The notes beneath the pieces are model-generated. The model had not been told where the DNA came from. It did not search any database and saw only the letters and a list, made by a program, of their open reading frames with translations. Source: Flagellimonas algicola (GTDB lineage Bacteria > Bacteroidota > Bacteroidia > Flavobacteriales > Flavobacteriaceae). From it: DNA of 64,000 bases. Both the position numbers and the translations under genes were made by a program. Shown here piece after piece: positions 1 through 10,700 of the stretch. The stretch lies in assembly GCF_005937185.1 (NCBI RefSeq), contig NZ_VCNI01000002.1, positions 434,001 to 498,000 of the forward strand. The letters run 5' to 3'. The first letter of the stretch is position 1. The number at the start of each line of letters is the position of its first letter.

Positions 1-548
1 TTCATGTCAATTTTAGCGGTGGATATCGCATCGTTGACCCAGATATCCCCGTGTTGTACATTGGCATCCAAATCGCCATGCCAAGCTCCGATTACCAAAT
101 CCCCAAATTTGTTGATCACATTGAGTTCGGCATTTACTGGCATATAAACCTCATAATCAATCTGTATATTGGATTTATCAAAGTCGAAGGGGTTGGCCTT
201 GTTGAAATATCTACTGAATAGACTGGAACTTTTATCCACAATTTCGGAGGTGATGCGAATAAAATCCCCAGCTTGGGTCACCTTAGGTTGGATCCGGTCA
301 ATCAACTTTTTGGCATTTTCATCCTTTCGATGTACCACCTTGATGTCGATGGACACTTTTAACTCCTCTTGATCCCAGCCATTGATCACCACATTGCCAT
401 ATTTATTCTCAATCTGAACTGATCCCGTAGCCGGAAGGTCATAACTTTTTGACCAAGCCTTTGTCTGCTCACTTTGAGCTGTTGCCCTAGCAGCAATTAA
501 ACAGCAAAAAGCAGTAATTACAATATGTTTATAAAATATACCCTTCAT
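1..548 (-). CDS. DUF4097-like putative surface adhesin, partial (3' end outside window)
   Basis: The reading frame stays open from the start at 548 to the window edge, so about 182 N-terminal residues are seen and the C-terminus is missing. The protein opens with a signal peptide (about residues 1-24, MKGIFYKHIVITAFCCLIAA then a cleavage near RATAQS). The mature part has short beta-strand repeats such as VQIENKYGNVVINGW and LNVINKFGDLVIGAWHGDL, the pattern of DUF4097-type beta-helix proteins. It overlaps the upstream membrane protein gene by 20 bases and follows an ECF sigma factor, so it is probably the last gene of that operon and an effector or target of it. An in-frame ATG at 560 is an alternative start. 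Function is unknown beyond cell-envelope location. Confidence 0.72.
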   Translation of the reverse strand, partial: MKGIFYKHIVITAFCCLIAARATAQSEQTKAWSKSYDLPATGSVQIENKYGNVVINGWDQEELKVSIDIKVVHRKDENAKKLIDRIQPKVTQAGDFIRITSEIVDKSSSLFSRYFNKANPFDFDKSNIQIDYEVYMPVNAELNVINKFGDLVIGAWHGDLDANVQHGDIWVNDAISTAKIDM

Positions 549-1074
549 AATCCATTTCATTTTTAGATGCATTGATTTGCCTCAGCAAATTCTCAATCAG
601 TTCAATGCGCTTTTTATAGTTGTTGACAATGGCTTCCAAAACCCGCTCATTGTCCAGGTTGTTCTTCATTTCCAGTTTCAGCTGTTCGTATTCCTCGTCC
701 AGTTCATCCATAAAGGATAGAAACTCATCTTTGTCCGCAGCTGATAGTTTTGGATGGTTCTTGACCAATTGCACCTGCTGATACACCAGATTTTTATAGT
801 GCAGGTCTATTTCAAAAAGTTCCTCGCTGGCATAACCTTCCATTTCCTGTGCATTAGGATTGCCCAACATAAGGAAGGCCACCAAGGACAGACCAACCAA
901 AAAGACAACGGATGCCGCTATCCTGAATTTGCCAGATCTCCACAACGGAATGACTTTTGGGGTTTCTTTTTCGTCCAAGGCGCCGGCAATACCCTGCCAC
1001 AATTTGTCCTTGTCCACTTTGTGGACATTGAACGCCTCTTTGTTTTCCTTGATATACTTTTCAAAATTGTCCAT
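529..1074 (-). CDS. Small membrane protein, probable anti-sigma factor partner
   Basis: This 181-residue protein has a short polar N-terminus, one hydrophobic segment at about residues 50-70 (FRIAASVVFLVGLSLVAFLM) and a charged C-terminal part rich in Glu and Lys that looks helical or coiled-coil. The start ATG at 1074 lies inside a TGATG overlap with the sigma factor stop; a GTG one codon upstream is also possible. No named domain is recognised. The layout (cytoplasmic N-terminus, single membrane span, external helical region, immediately after an ECF sigma gene) is that of anti-sigma factors and their relatives in flavobacteria. The anti-sigma role is inferred from position and topology, not from a ZAS or FecR motif. 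Confidence 0.7.
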   Translation of the reverse strand: MDNFEKYIKENKEAFNVHKVDKDKLWQGIAGALDEKETPKVIPLWRSGKFRIAASVVFLVGLSLVAFLMLGNPNAQEMEGYASEELFEIDLHYKNLVYQQVQLVKNHPKLSAADKDEFLSFMDELDEEYEQLKLEMKNNLDNERVLEAIVNNYKKRIELIENLLRQINASKNEMDYEGYIL

Positions 1075-1634
1075 CACAGTTCATTTACAATTTGAATCAA
1101 TTTCTTTTTTGCTCTATGGTATTGCGATTTGGAGGTTGAGGTGGATATCCCCAAGATTTCTCCAATTTCCACATGATCATACCCTTCAATGAGATAAAGG
1201 GTTATAATTTGCCTATAACCTTCCGGTAACTGACTTAGTCCTGTTTTCACCTTATCAATCTCCAGTTGATCAACCTCTTGGAATTCATCCTCTTCAAGCG
1301 GTTCCCCTTCATTTTCCAAAGAAGACAACAACAAGCGTTTCGATTTAAGATGGTTGATACTCCTATTGATCACAATGCGTTTCAACCAAGCACCAAAAGT
1401 GCTTTCGAACCTAAACGTGTCCATTTTTCTAAATGCCTCCACAAAGCTCTCCTGCAAAATATCCTCGGCATCTTCCCTTATTGTAAGTAACCGCATGGCT
1501 ACATTGAACATGGCATCCACGTACAACCCATACAATTGATATTGGGCGTTCCGATCTCCTGCCTTGCTCTGTTCCACCAATGCCTGGTGCGTAAAACGTA
1601 CGTTTGCTTCCAAAAATCCTGGACGATTATTCAA
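1074..1634 (-). CDS. RNA polymerase ECF-type sigma-70 factor
   Basis: The 186-residue protein directs RNA polymerase to an alternative promoter set. Sigma region 2 spans about residues 25-95, with the typical stretch EDAEDILQESFVEAFRKMDTF, and region 4 about 130-180 (LSQLPEGYRQIITLYLIEGYDHVEIGE and a helix-turn-helix). The start is a TTG at 1634; no ATG precedes the conserved region, and a second TTG seven codons inside is equally possible. It heads a three-gene minus-strand run with overlapping membrane protein and DUF4097-like genes, so it probably responds to an envelope signal sensed by the next gene. The regulon cannot be told from this window. Confidence 0.93.
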   Translation of the reverse strand: MNNRPGFLEANVRFTHQALVEQSKAGDRNAQYQLYGLYVDAMFNVAMRLLTIREDAEDILQESFVEAFRKMDTFRFESTFGAWLKRIVINRSINHLKSKRLLLSSLENEGEPLEEDEFQEVDQLEIDKVKTGLSQLPEGYRQIITLYLIEGYDHVEIGEILGISTSTSKSQYHRAKKKLIQIVNEL

Positions 1635-1733
1635 TGACGGCTAAAAATAATCCTTATTCATCTAACCCAAAGACAAAACAAAACTCTAAGGGTTGCATGT
1701 TAGGATGTTTTAAGGTCAAAAAAGTAGAATTAA

Positions 1734-1802
1734 GTCACCTCGAGCGCAGTCGAGAGGTCTTTGTTTTTGGATTTCTAGGTCTCGACTGCGCTCGACCTGA
1801 CA
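1734..1802. repeat. REP-like inverted repeat (dispersed palindromic element)
   Basis: Two arms, CGAGCGCAGTCGAG (1741-1754) and CTCGACTGCGCTCG (1781-1794), are perfect reverse complements separated by 26 bases and flanked by further partial pairing. The core TCTCGACTGCGCTCGA occurs again at about 54082-54097, over 50 kb away and also in an intergenic space. This marks a dispersed palindromic repeat family rather than a gene-specific site. It sits between the divergently placed sigma operon start and the 3' end of the OmpA operon. Confidence 0.7.
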
Positions 1803-1821
1803 GCTAAGGAAGTTGGGGAAC

Positions 1822-1850
1822 AAAAAACCTTCAACTTAAGTTGAAGGTTT
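1822..1850 (-). terminator. Rho-independent terminator of the adhesin/PorP/OmpA operon
   Basis: On the minus strand the hairpin AACCTTCAACTTAAGTTGAAGGTT is fully palindromic and is followed by a T run. It lies 27 bases past the stop of the OmpA-family gene. Confidence 0.85.
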
Positions 1851-1876
1851 GAGGGTAGTGTTTATTGATGGTTGGG

Positions 1877-3826
1877 TTAATTTAGGTTTACAATAATAAA
1901 TTCCGATCTGCGGTTCACATCATGTTCCTCATTGCTACATCTTACACCATTATCACATTGATTAAGCAGCTGTTTTTCTCCATAACCAATGGCACTTTCA
2001 ATTCGGTTAGCCTCAATGCCCTGTGAAACTATATAGTTTCCAGTTGACTTGGCCCGTTTATCAGAAAGCTGTTCGTTATAGCGGTCGCTTCCCCTAGAAT
2101 CCGTATGCGCCTCAATTTTAATGACCATTTTAGGGTATTCCTTCATCACTTCTACAATCTTATTTAATTCCTGAGCGGCATCCTCGCGAATTTCTGCTTT
2201 GTTCAAATCGAAATAAATATTGTCAATCTTAATCTTGAGCACTCCGTTCTCCCGAACGATCAATTTGTTGAGCTCTTTGGTAATTTCCAAGGGCACATCG
2301 TTTACAAAATCTTTTTGTTTGGTGGTACTAAAGGCAGCATCATTGGGCAAAAAACCTTGCTTGCTGATTTTGATTTCATACCCTGCTTCGCACTCCAACA
2401 CATTTTCAAACTCAAATGCCCCATAAGGGTCTGTGGCTGTTCTTCCCAAGGAGTTTCCATCGGAATCCACCAATTCCACAACCACATTTACCATGGGCTG
2501 GGCATTGGATTTTCGGATGACACTACCTTTTACGGTCTGCTCGCAAGTCTCTTCCATTCGTTGGAACGAATAGATATCATCATCTCCCTTACCCCCCTCT
2601 CTATTGGAAGAAAAGTAACCGCGTTGGGTAGTTTCCTTCACAATATATCCAAAGTCGTCTCGATTGCTGTTCAAGGGTCTTCCAAGGTTATTTGGAGTTT
2701 CGAATCCGGCGTTGCCCCATTCACTTTCGAACACATCAAGGCCACCAAGACCCAAATGCCCGTCAGAGGCAAAGTAGAGTTTCCCTTGGGTTACAAAAGG
2801 AAACATTTCCCTTCCGCTGGTATTGATGGTTGGGCCCAAGTTTTTAGGTTCTGAAAAACCGCCATTCTGCAAAACATCAACCACAAAAATGTCCGTTTCT
2901 CCAATGCTTCCAGGCATATCAGAAACAAAATACAGCTTACGCCCGTCAGGACTCAGGGCCGGTTGCCCAACCGAATAATCCTCACTGTTGAATGGTACTT
3001 CCACTGCTTCCGTCCATTCCCCACCCCGTAATTCGGAGGTATATATTTTTAAGTGGTTGGTGCCTTCACCGTCTCGTCCCAAAGTTTGATGGGTGTAGTT
3101 GTTTTGGGTGAAATAAACCACGTTCCCTTCGGGAATAAAGGTAGCGGCTGCTTCATGGTAACGAGTGTTCAAAACGGAAGAAAAGGATCTCACATGGGCC
3201 AAATCTGAACCCGACCCAGTGGTATCCGCCATAAAAAAGTCCAAATACGGCTGTCGGTTCCATTCATAGACCCGGGTCTCAAACCGTAAGGAATCGCGGC
3301 TGGAAGAAAACACAATTTTATCCTTGTAATATATAGGACCAAAATCGGCTACTGGTGTATTGATACCCAAGTTGCTAACGTAGTATTGAGGCTGTCTGTT
3401 CAGCAATTCATCCAAGGCATCATCATTATTTCGCATTTGTGCCACCTTAAACTCGGATACATCCAATTTTTCGGTATAAATTTTCATAATGCCCTTGGCC
3501 ATTTTATAGTTTCCAACACCCTTTAGGGCATGTACATATTTAAAGGCGTATTCTGGCTCCAACACCTTTTCGTATTTGGAAAAAAGTACCCCGTACCATT
3601 TTACCGCATTTTCCATGTCGGTATTATAGAAATAGGCGTCTCCCAAACGTTGCAATACCCGTTGGGAGTCCTCACCTTTCCTGACCAAGGTTTCGTATTG
3701 TTTGGCTGCTTTTACATACAGCAAATTATCAAAATTGATGTCGGCGTCGTTATACTTTAGTTGAGCGTGCAAGAAACCGCCCACCAATAAAAAAAGAACG
3801 GATATGTTGGTTTTAATACTCATCAT
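1877..3826 (-). CDS. OmpA family protein with TPR and WD40-like (PD40) repeats, T9SS-associated type
   Basis: The 649-residue envelope protein has a signal peptide (about 1-21), an N-terminal TPR-like region (about 25-140), PD40/WD40-like beta-propeller blades (about 160-420; for example LSPDGRKLYFVSDMPGSIGETDIF and a similar FASDGHLGLGGLDVFES), a carboxypeptidase regulatory-like beta-sandwich (about 435-515) and a C-terminal OmpA peptidoglycan-binding domain (about 535-649) with TDSRGSDRYNEQLSDKRA. Proteins of this design anchor outer-membrane machinery to peptidoglycan; the Porphyromonas PorE protein is the known relative. Its ATG follows the PorP/SprF stop directly, with no gap, and both lie downstream of the giant adhesin, so the three are probably one transcript ending at the terminator near 1836. 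The role in adhesin display is inferred from context. Confidence 0.9.
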   Translation of the reverse strand: MMSIKTNISVLFLLVGGFLHAQLKYNDADINFDNLLYVKAAKQYETLVRKGEDSQRVLQRLGDAYFYNTDMENAVKWYGVLFSKYEKVLEPEYAFKYVHALKGVGNYKMAKGIMKIYTEKLDVSEFKVAQMRNNDDALDELLNRQPQYYVSNLGINTPVADFGPIYYKDKIVFSSSRDSLRFETRVYEWNRQPYLDFFMADTTGSGSDLAHVRSFSSVLNTRYHEAAATFIPEGNVVYFTQNNYTHQTLGRDGEGTNHLKIYTSELRGGEWTEAVEVPFNSEDYSVGQPALSPDGRKLYFVSDMPGSIGETDIFVVDVLQNGGFSEPKNLGPTINTSGREMFPFVTQGKLYFASDGHLGLGGLDVFESEWGNAGFETPNNLGRPLNSNRDDFGYIVKETTQRGYFSSNREGGKGDDDIYSFQRMEETCEQTVKGSVIRKSNAQPMVNVVVELVDSDGNSLGRTATDPYGAFEFENVLECEAGYEIKISKQGFLPNDAAFSTTKQKDFVNDVPLEITKELNKLIVRENGVLKIKIDNIYFDLNKAEIREDAAQELNKIVEVMKEYPKMVIKIEAHTDSRGSDRYNEQLSDKRAKSTGNYIVSQGIEANRIESAIGYGEKQLLNQCDNGVRCSNEEHDVNRRSEFIIVNLN

Positions 3827-4747
3827 CTAATAAAATCTAGGGGATTTTAAGCGTTTTTCCACGGTCTTGAACTCATACCGAAGAAATACTTCGTGAGTCC
3901 CACTCGTGTAACTTCTCAAATCAGAAGTGGTCAGATCATAGGAATAACCCATGCTAAGGTCAGGGGATATTTGCAATCCCAATAGAGCTGAAAAGGAATC
4001 GTCCCAGCGGTATGCCAAGCCTGCCGTGAAGGTTTCCATAAGCATGGCATTGGCAGAAATATCCGCAATGACGGGTGCTCCAGGAACCCACTTTACAAAG
4101 AAGGCCGGTTTGAACTTGATGTCTGGAGTAAGATCCATAATCTTACCTCCGATCAGATAATAATGTAAGCGTTCGGCCGCTATTTCCTGTTCTTCTCCAT
4201 CATAATGGTCTTGGGCAAAGAAATTGGGCACAGCCAAACCTAAATAGCTCTTTTTATTATGATAGTAAATCCCGGCACCTACGGTTGGGAAAAACTTGTT
4301 TTTAATGTTATTCTGAAATGCAACATCCGGATTTTCAACCAATCCTTTGGAAAAATCCACATTGAACATCCTTCCTCCTCCTTTTAATCCAAACGAAAGC
4401 AGTTTGTCCTTATCATCCAGTTTAACTGTATAGGAAAAATTGGCATCCACAAAAACCTCCGAAGCGGGTCCCAAAGCATCATGTGAAAGTACCAATCCAA
4501 GTCCCACATTGTTCCCCATAGGTCCATCCACCGCCAAAACTTGGGTCGTCGGGGCTCCATTTACCCCTACCCATTGCGAGCGATGCAACAATAAGGCTGT
4601 CAAATGTCCCCTTGAGCCGGCATAGGCCGGATTCACGTTGAGCGTATTGTACATATATTGGGTGAACTGCGGATCTTGCTGTGCGGAAATAGATAGTATT
4701 CCCATCAACAGGGCTACAAAACAGCTAGTTCGGACTTGCCTTTTCAT
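3827..4747 (-). CDS. PorP/SprF family type IX secretion system membrane protein
   Basis: This 306-residue outer-membrane beta-barrel protein belongs to the PorP/SprF family, whose members help secrete or anchor particular T9SS cargo proteins such as SprB. It shows a signal peptide (MKRQVRTSCFVALLMGILSI then SAQ), the family N-terminal signature QDPQFTQYMYNTLNVNPAYAG and many alternating barrel strands. I place the start at the ATG at 4747 because the signal peptide begins there; an in-frame ATG at 4780 would add 11 polar residues and leave only 4 bases to the adhesin stop. A partner linked to one giant type-B-sorted adhesin is the usual arrangement, so this gene probably serves the adhesin encoded just upstream. 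Confidence 0.93.
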   Translation of the reverse strand: MKRQVRTSCFVALLMGILSISAQQDPQFTQYMYNTLNVNPAYAGSRGHLTALLLHRSQWVGVNGAPTTQVLAVDGPMGNNVGLGLVLSHDALGPASEVFVDANFSYTVKLDDKDKLLSFGLKGGGRMFNVDFSKGLVENPDVAFQNNIKNKFFPTVGAGIYYHNKKSYLGLAVPNFFAQDHYDGEEQEIAAERLHYYLIGGKIMDLTPDIKFKPAFFVKWVPGAPVIADISANAMLMETFTAGLAYRWDDSFSALLGLQISPDLSMGYSYDLTTSDLRSYTSGTHEVFLRYEFKTVEKRLKSPRFY

Positions 4748-4784
4748 TCGTTGCGCTTTTCTATTTGTTCTGATACCCATCTTC

Positions 4785-7700
4785 CTATCTGTTTATGTAT
4801 AGCCAATCTGTTCGAGGTTCCGAGCCATCGCCCAGATCTAAGACATAATAATACGTGCCCACTGGCAATTGATCTCCTTTTTGAACGGTGGCCCTTCCAT
4901 TGGAAGTACCATCCCACTCATTATTATAGGAGCGCTGTTCATACACAATGTTGCCCCATCGGTTATAGACCTGAAGCACATTGTTAGGGTATCTGGAAAT
5001 ACAGTCGATCTTAAAGAATTCGTTCACGCCATCACCGTTGGGCGAAAACTCATTATATATGGTTAAGCAAGATGGTGTTACTTCTGCTTGATCCGAATCG
5101 TTGGAACTATTGGTATCCAATTGATCCACAAAGGCCAGACCTGCTGTATTGAGGTAATCATTTACGTCCAGTATCTCTACAGTAAGTTGTAGGTTGGCCG
5201 TTCCTTGCGCTGCCAATTGATCCAATTCCCAGAATCCTGAAACCTCATCATAGGTTCCTTCTGATGTTTGGACCGTAATCAACCGATATCCAGAGGGTAG
5301 TATTTCTTCAATGCCAATGTTGGTCGCCTCCACGCTTCCTTGATTAGAAACGGTAATGGTAAAGACCACCTGATCTCCGATATTTGGAGCGGTATTATCC
5401 ACATTTTTGCTGATGCTTATATCCGTAGTCTGTGGGGTAACAGATGCTATGGCCTCGTCATCATCGAGATTGCCATCCGAAAGATCATCTTCGGAAATCC
5501 CTTGATTAGGGTTGCTATCCGGGTCATTAAAATCACTGGCGGTTATTTCGGCAACGTTCAAATATTCGTCCATAGTCCCGGTTGGAGTGTTCACCGTGGC
5601 CAGAATCACCAGGGTCTCCGTGCTTTGGTTGAAAACAGGTCCATTCAGGGTCCATAATCCGGTGGATTCATTGTAAATACCTGCTGTTGAAATATGGGAT
5701 TGATAGGTATATCCGGATGGAAGTAAATCGGTTACCTCAACCCCTGTGGCATCACTAAATCCATTATTGGTCAAATTCAAGGTAAACTCCACTACATCTC
5801 CCACATTGGGGGTTGCATTATCTACCGTTTTGGTCAGTTCCAAATCCGCTTGACCATTAGGTATTGCCTCTATGGTATCCTGATCATCTTCCGTCGCTAG
5901 ATTATTGTTGGGAGTAGAATCTGGGTCAAACGTGTCCAGGGCAATCAACTCCGCGGTGTTTCTATAATCCCCGCTAGCCTGAACTTGGGCGGTAATCTGC
6001 AAGGTAGCAGTAGCGCCATTGGCCAGGTCTCCAATATCCCAAGAACCGGTAAGTCCATAATAAATTCCTGTGGACGGAAGTACCGAAACCAAACTATAAC
6101 CGGAGGCCAACAAATCCTCCACCACAATTCCCGTGGCATCATTGGGTCCTGCATTATTTACGGTGATGGTAAATACAATTTCCTCTCCCACAGATGGGCT
6201 AAGGGAATCAGCCGTTTTGGTGACGGAAATATCCGTTACCGTTCTTGGCGCAATGGATTGTTCCGCTTGATCATCCTCATTGGGGTTATTGTTCCCTGGG
6301 GTTGAATCAGGATCCAGTTGAATTACAGCGACCACTTCTGCCACATTGTTGTAATCTCCAGTGGCGTTCACTTGGGCAGTAATATTTAAATCGATACTTG
6401 AACCTGAAGGAAGCGTACCAACACTCCATAATCCACTGGCATCGCTATAGGTTCCACCGGAATCATCCGATATATAGGCATAACCAGATGGTAAAGCATC
6501 CGATACCTCTACTCCGGTGGCATCGCTTGGTCCATCGTTGGTCAAGCTTAGCGTAAATATTACATTTGATCCCACATCAGGGCTTGGATTATCTATTATT
6601 TTGGTCAGACTAAGGTCCGAACTTGGAATAGGTGTAGTTCCAGCACTGTCTTGGTCGTTTTCAAAAACATTGCTGTTATTTGGTGTAGAATTTGGATCCA
6701 AATTATCGGAAGCTATCACCTCCGTAACATTGAAGTAATCCCCAGTAGCATTAACCGTCGCAACAATGTTTAACGTTTCCGTGGTCCCGTTTGGAATAGT
6801 ACCATTCAAATCCCAAATTCCGGTTGCTGGCGTATACACTCCCGCCGTCCTATTATTGGAAATATAGGTATACCCAGTAGGCAAAAGATCAAGTACTTGA
6901 ACTCCGGTCACATCACTCGGTCCAAGATTGGAAATGCTGATATTGAATATCACTTCTTCACCCACCAACGGACTTAGAATATCAACGGATTTACGAAGAA
7001 TCAAATCGGAAACCAATACGGGAACAGGCTCTACGGTCTGCTGATCATCTTCTGTATCATCATTATTGGCCGGAACCGAATCCACATCGGTCTCCGCCAA
7101 GTCTGTAAGTTCTGCAATATTGGTATAATCGCCAGTGGCCAGAACGTTGGCCGTAATTACCAAAGTTTCTGTAGCTGTATTGGCCAAATTTCCAATGGTC
7201 CATGAACCATTCAAAGGTTCGTAAACTCCAATTGAAGGAACAGCGCTGACAAATTCATATCCAGAAGCCAAGAAATCCGTTACCACCACATTGGTTGCAT
7301 CATTGGGTCCATCATTGAAAACGGATACGGTAAAAACAATCTGCTCGCCCATGTTGGGTGTAAGGTCATCCGCAGTTTTGGTCACGGAAATATCCACAAG
7401 AGGGTTGGGGTTTGTCACAGCATCATCCTGATCGTCTTCGGCAGCAATGGCATTGTTAGGTGTTGAATCGCTATCGGGCTGATCTACTGCTGTAATCTCA
7501 GCAATATTGGTGTAAGTTCCAGTCGGATTTACAGTGGCAGTAATATTCAAAAAAGATGTTCCTCCATTGACGATGCCCCCGACATTCCAGATTCCAGTTC
7601 CATCAGTATACGCCCCACCCGCATCATCCGAAACATAGGTATAACCCGAAGGCAATAGATCCGTTACCACAATATTGGTAGCATCGCTCGGTCCAGAATT

Positions 7701-10700
7701 GGATATGGTTATCGTAAATACGACATTGGTATTTACATCCGGGTTGGCGTTGTCCACATCTTTGGTCAAGGATAAATCCGCCACCGCAACAGGGGCTATA
7801 GTTACCTCATCCTGATCGTCCTCTGCACCCACTCCATTACTTGGAGTAGAGTCAATATCAAAACCATCCGAAGCAGTAATTTGGGCTACATTGGTATAAT
7901 CGCCAGTAGTATTTACCAAGACATCTATAATCAAAGTCTCGTTGGTCCCATTGGCCAATGTACCCACTTGCCAAAGTCCCGTAGCATCATCATAAGTTCC
8001 AGCCGTGGCGCTATAAAGTACATAGTTGAACCCGGTAGGCAACAGGTCTTGCACCACCACATTTGCAGCATCATCTGGACCGCTATTGGAAACTGTTATT
8101 TCAAAACTAATCTCCTCACCTACGTTGGGATTTATATCATTGTCAACCACAATTTTGGTCAACGAAAGATCAGACTGAATTGGAGCTGCGGTTATCGCAG
8201 CTTCGTCATCTTCACTTTGGTCCCCATCATCATTGTTGGGTGTACTATCCGAATCAAATTGGTCGGCAAAGGTCACCTCTGCTATATGGGTAAATTCCCC
8301 AACAGCTCCAGTAGGATTCTGAACAGTTGCATTAAATGTTAAGGACAAGGTATTGGTTCCCACAGGAACATTCAGTCCCGTCCAGGTAATAATATCTGTT
8401 ATGAAACTAAATGTGCCGCCGTTGCTAATTCCTGTGATAGTTGCATACCCCGCTGGCACCAGATTTTCTAGGGATACTCCCGTAGCTGGTGATGTTCCCT
8501 GGTTGCTGACATTAATGGTAAAAGTCACCACTTCCCCAACATCCGGAGTTGGATTGCTCGCCTGCATCGATATTTCCAAATCAGCTACTTGAGGTGTAAT
8601 GACATAAAAGGCTTCGTCATCCTCACTTTGATCTCCATCATCATTCCCTGGATCACTATCTGAATCATATTGATCGGAAGCGGTTATCTCAGCCGTGTTT
8701 CGGTATTCATCGGTAGCTCCTGTAGGAGCATTAACCGTAGTCTCATAGCTTAGGGTAGTGGAGCCAACAGCTAGGTTCGCAATTGTCCACGCAATGGTAC
8801 CTGAAGTATTTATGCCTCCATCGTTTATGGTTCCTATGGTCAATCCGGATGGAACGACATCCTCTACGCTTACATTGGTAGCCGCATCAGGTCCAGCGTT
8901 AGTAACTGTAAGTTCAAAAACCACGGTATCGCCAACATTGGGTGTGGCACTGGAAGCACCGCTAATATCTTTCGTCAAGCTTAAATCAGAAGCAAGGATA
9001 GTAACTTGGGCTGAATCTTGATCATCTTCCCCTGCTATACCATTGCCTTCTGTGGAATCGATATCAAAAAGGTCGTTGGCTGTAATTTCTGCAGTATTCT
9101 GATATGGGCCAGAAGCATTTACGGTAGCATCAAATGTCAAACTTAAGGTGGCTCCATTGCTTATGGATAAATTGGACCAAGTAATAGAAAAATCGCCAAT
9201 GTTATAGACCCCTCCATTGCTAACAGTTCCAGGCACCAAAGTATATCCCGATGGAATTACATCACGCACAGAAACCCCTGTGGCATTGGAGGCACTGGAA
9301 GCATCATCATTAAAGACGTCCAAGGTAAATGTTACAGTATCTCCTGGATTGGCGGTAGTTGGAGAAACCGATTTGGTCAATTCCAAATCCACTCCCAACA
9401 GGGACACTTCAACGGTATCGGATACTGGAGTACAGCTGCCATTGCTAATGGTCCATTCAAATACATAAGTACCAGATGTGGCTCCAAAAACTTCCGTAGC
9501 CGGGTCATTTTCGTTGACAAAGCCAACTGTGGTAGGCCCAGAAACCTGCGTCCATATACCTGTCCCAACAGTGGGAGCATCAGCAGCCAAAACAATTGAA
9601 GAAAATTGTTCCAGTGATTGGTCCGGTCCTGCATTGGTACTTATGGGGTCTGCATAAATTATCACCTCGATGGTGTCATCAAAAGTACATCCTCCATTTA
9701 CCACCGTCCAGGTAAATTCGTATGTACCTGGTTCCAAGGTGTCGATTAATGTTGTTTCGCTGTTTGGAGCAACAATGTTAGCTGGTGTTCCAGGGGTTCC
9801 TCCCACACCCGGTCCTGTAGTTTGGGTCCAGGTTCCGGTTCCGATAACTAAAGCTGTGGCAGCCATATTAGTTTGGGTGGCGGCACAAAATTCTTGATCA
9901 GGGCCTGCATCTGCTGTAGACGGAGCATTATCCGGGAAGGTAATATCCACAGTATCGGAAGAAGGGTCGCAAGCCGAAGGGCTATCTACAAAAGTCACCC
10001 CGTTATGGGCCACGGTCCATGTTAATGTATAGGTACCCGTAGTCGTAATATTGGAAATGGTGGAAGTGGGTGAATTGGGATTATCGATAACGGCTGCTCC
10101 CCCTGATGGATCAGCGGTAAATGTCCATGTTCCCGTACCCACTGTTGGCGGAACCGCGTTCAATTGAGCACTTAACTGGCAGGCATTGACTTGATCAAGT
10201 CCTGCATCCGCTGTGGACGGAGTTTCATATACTTCAATCCGAACTATGTCCGAGGTATTAAAACAAAACCCAGCTTCAAAATTCCATTCCAAAATATAGA
10301 TGCCTGGAACCGTCAATCCAGTAAGCGTGGATGTTGGGTCATTGGGATTGCTAATCACAGCTGTGCTCCCGGCAGGTTGTTCCGTAAAGCTCCATGTAGC
10401 CTCATCTACATCATCCGGAGGCATGTTTCCTGCCAAGGTTGTCTGATTAGGTACAACCAAATCTCCCAAGCACAGCAGTTGGTCTGGCCCTGCATCCGGT
10501 AAAACCGATGGCAGGCCACTGGATTCCACCTGAACTTGATCGGAAGTATTTCCGCATCCTGTTGCGCCAGGATAGTTCGTAGTAAATTCAAAGATGTAAA
10601 AACTCCCAAGGATAATATCACTTACTTCAGCAACATTACTGCCTGCAGGATTTTGGGTAATGGTCGCTGGAGTTCCAGGAGCACCACCAACACCGGGGCC

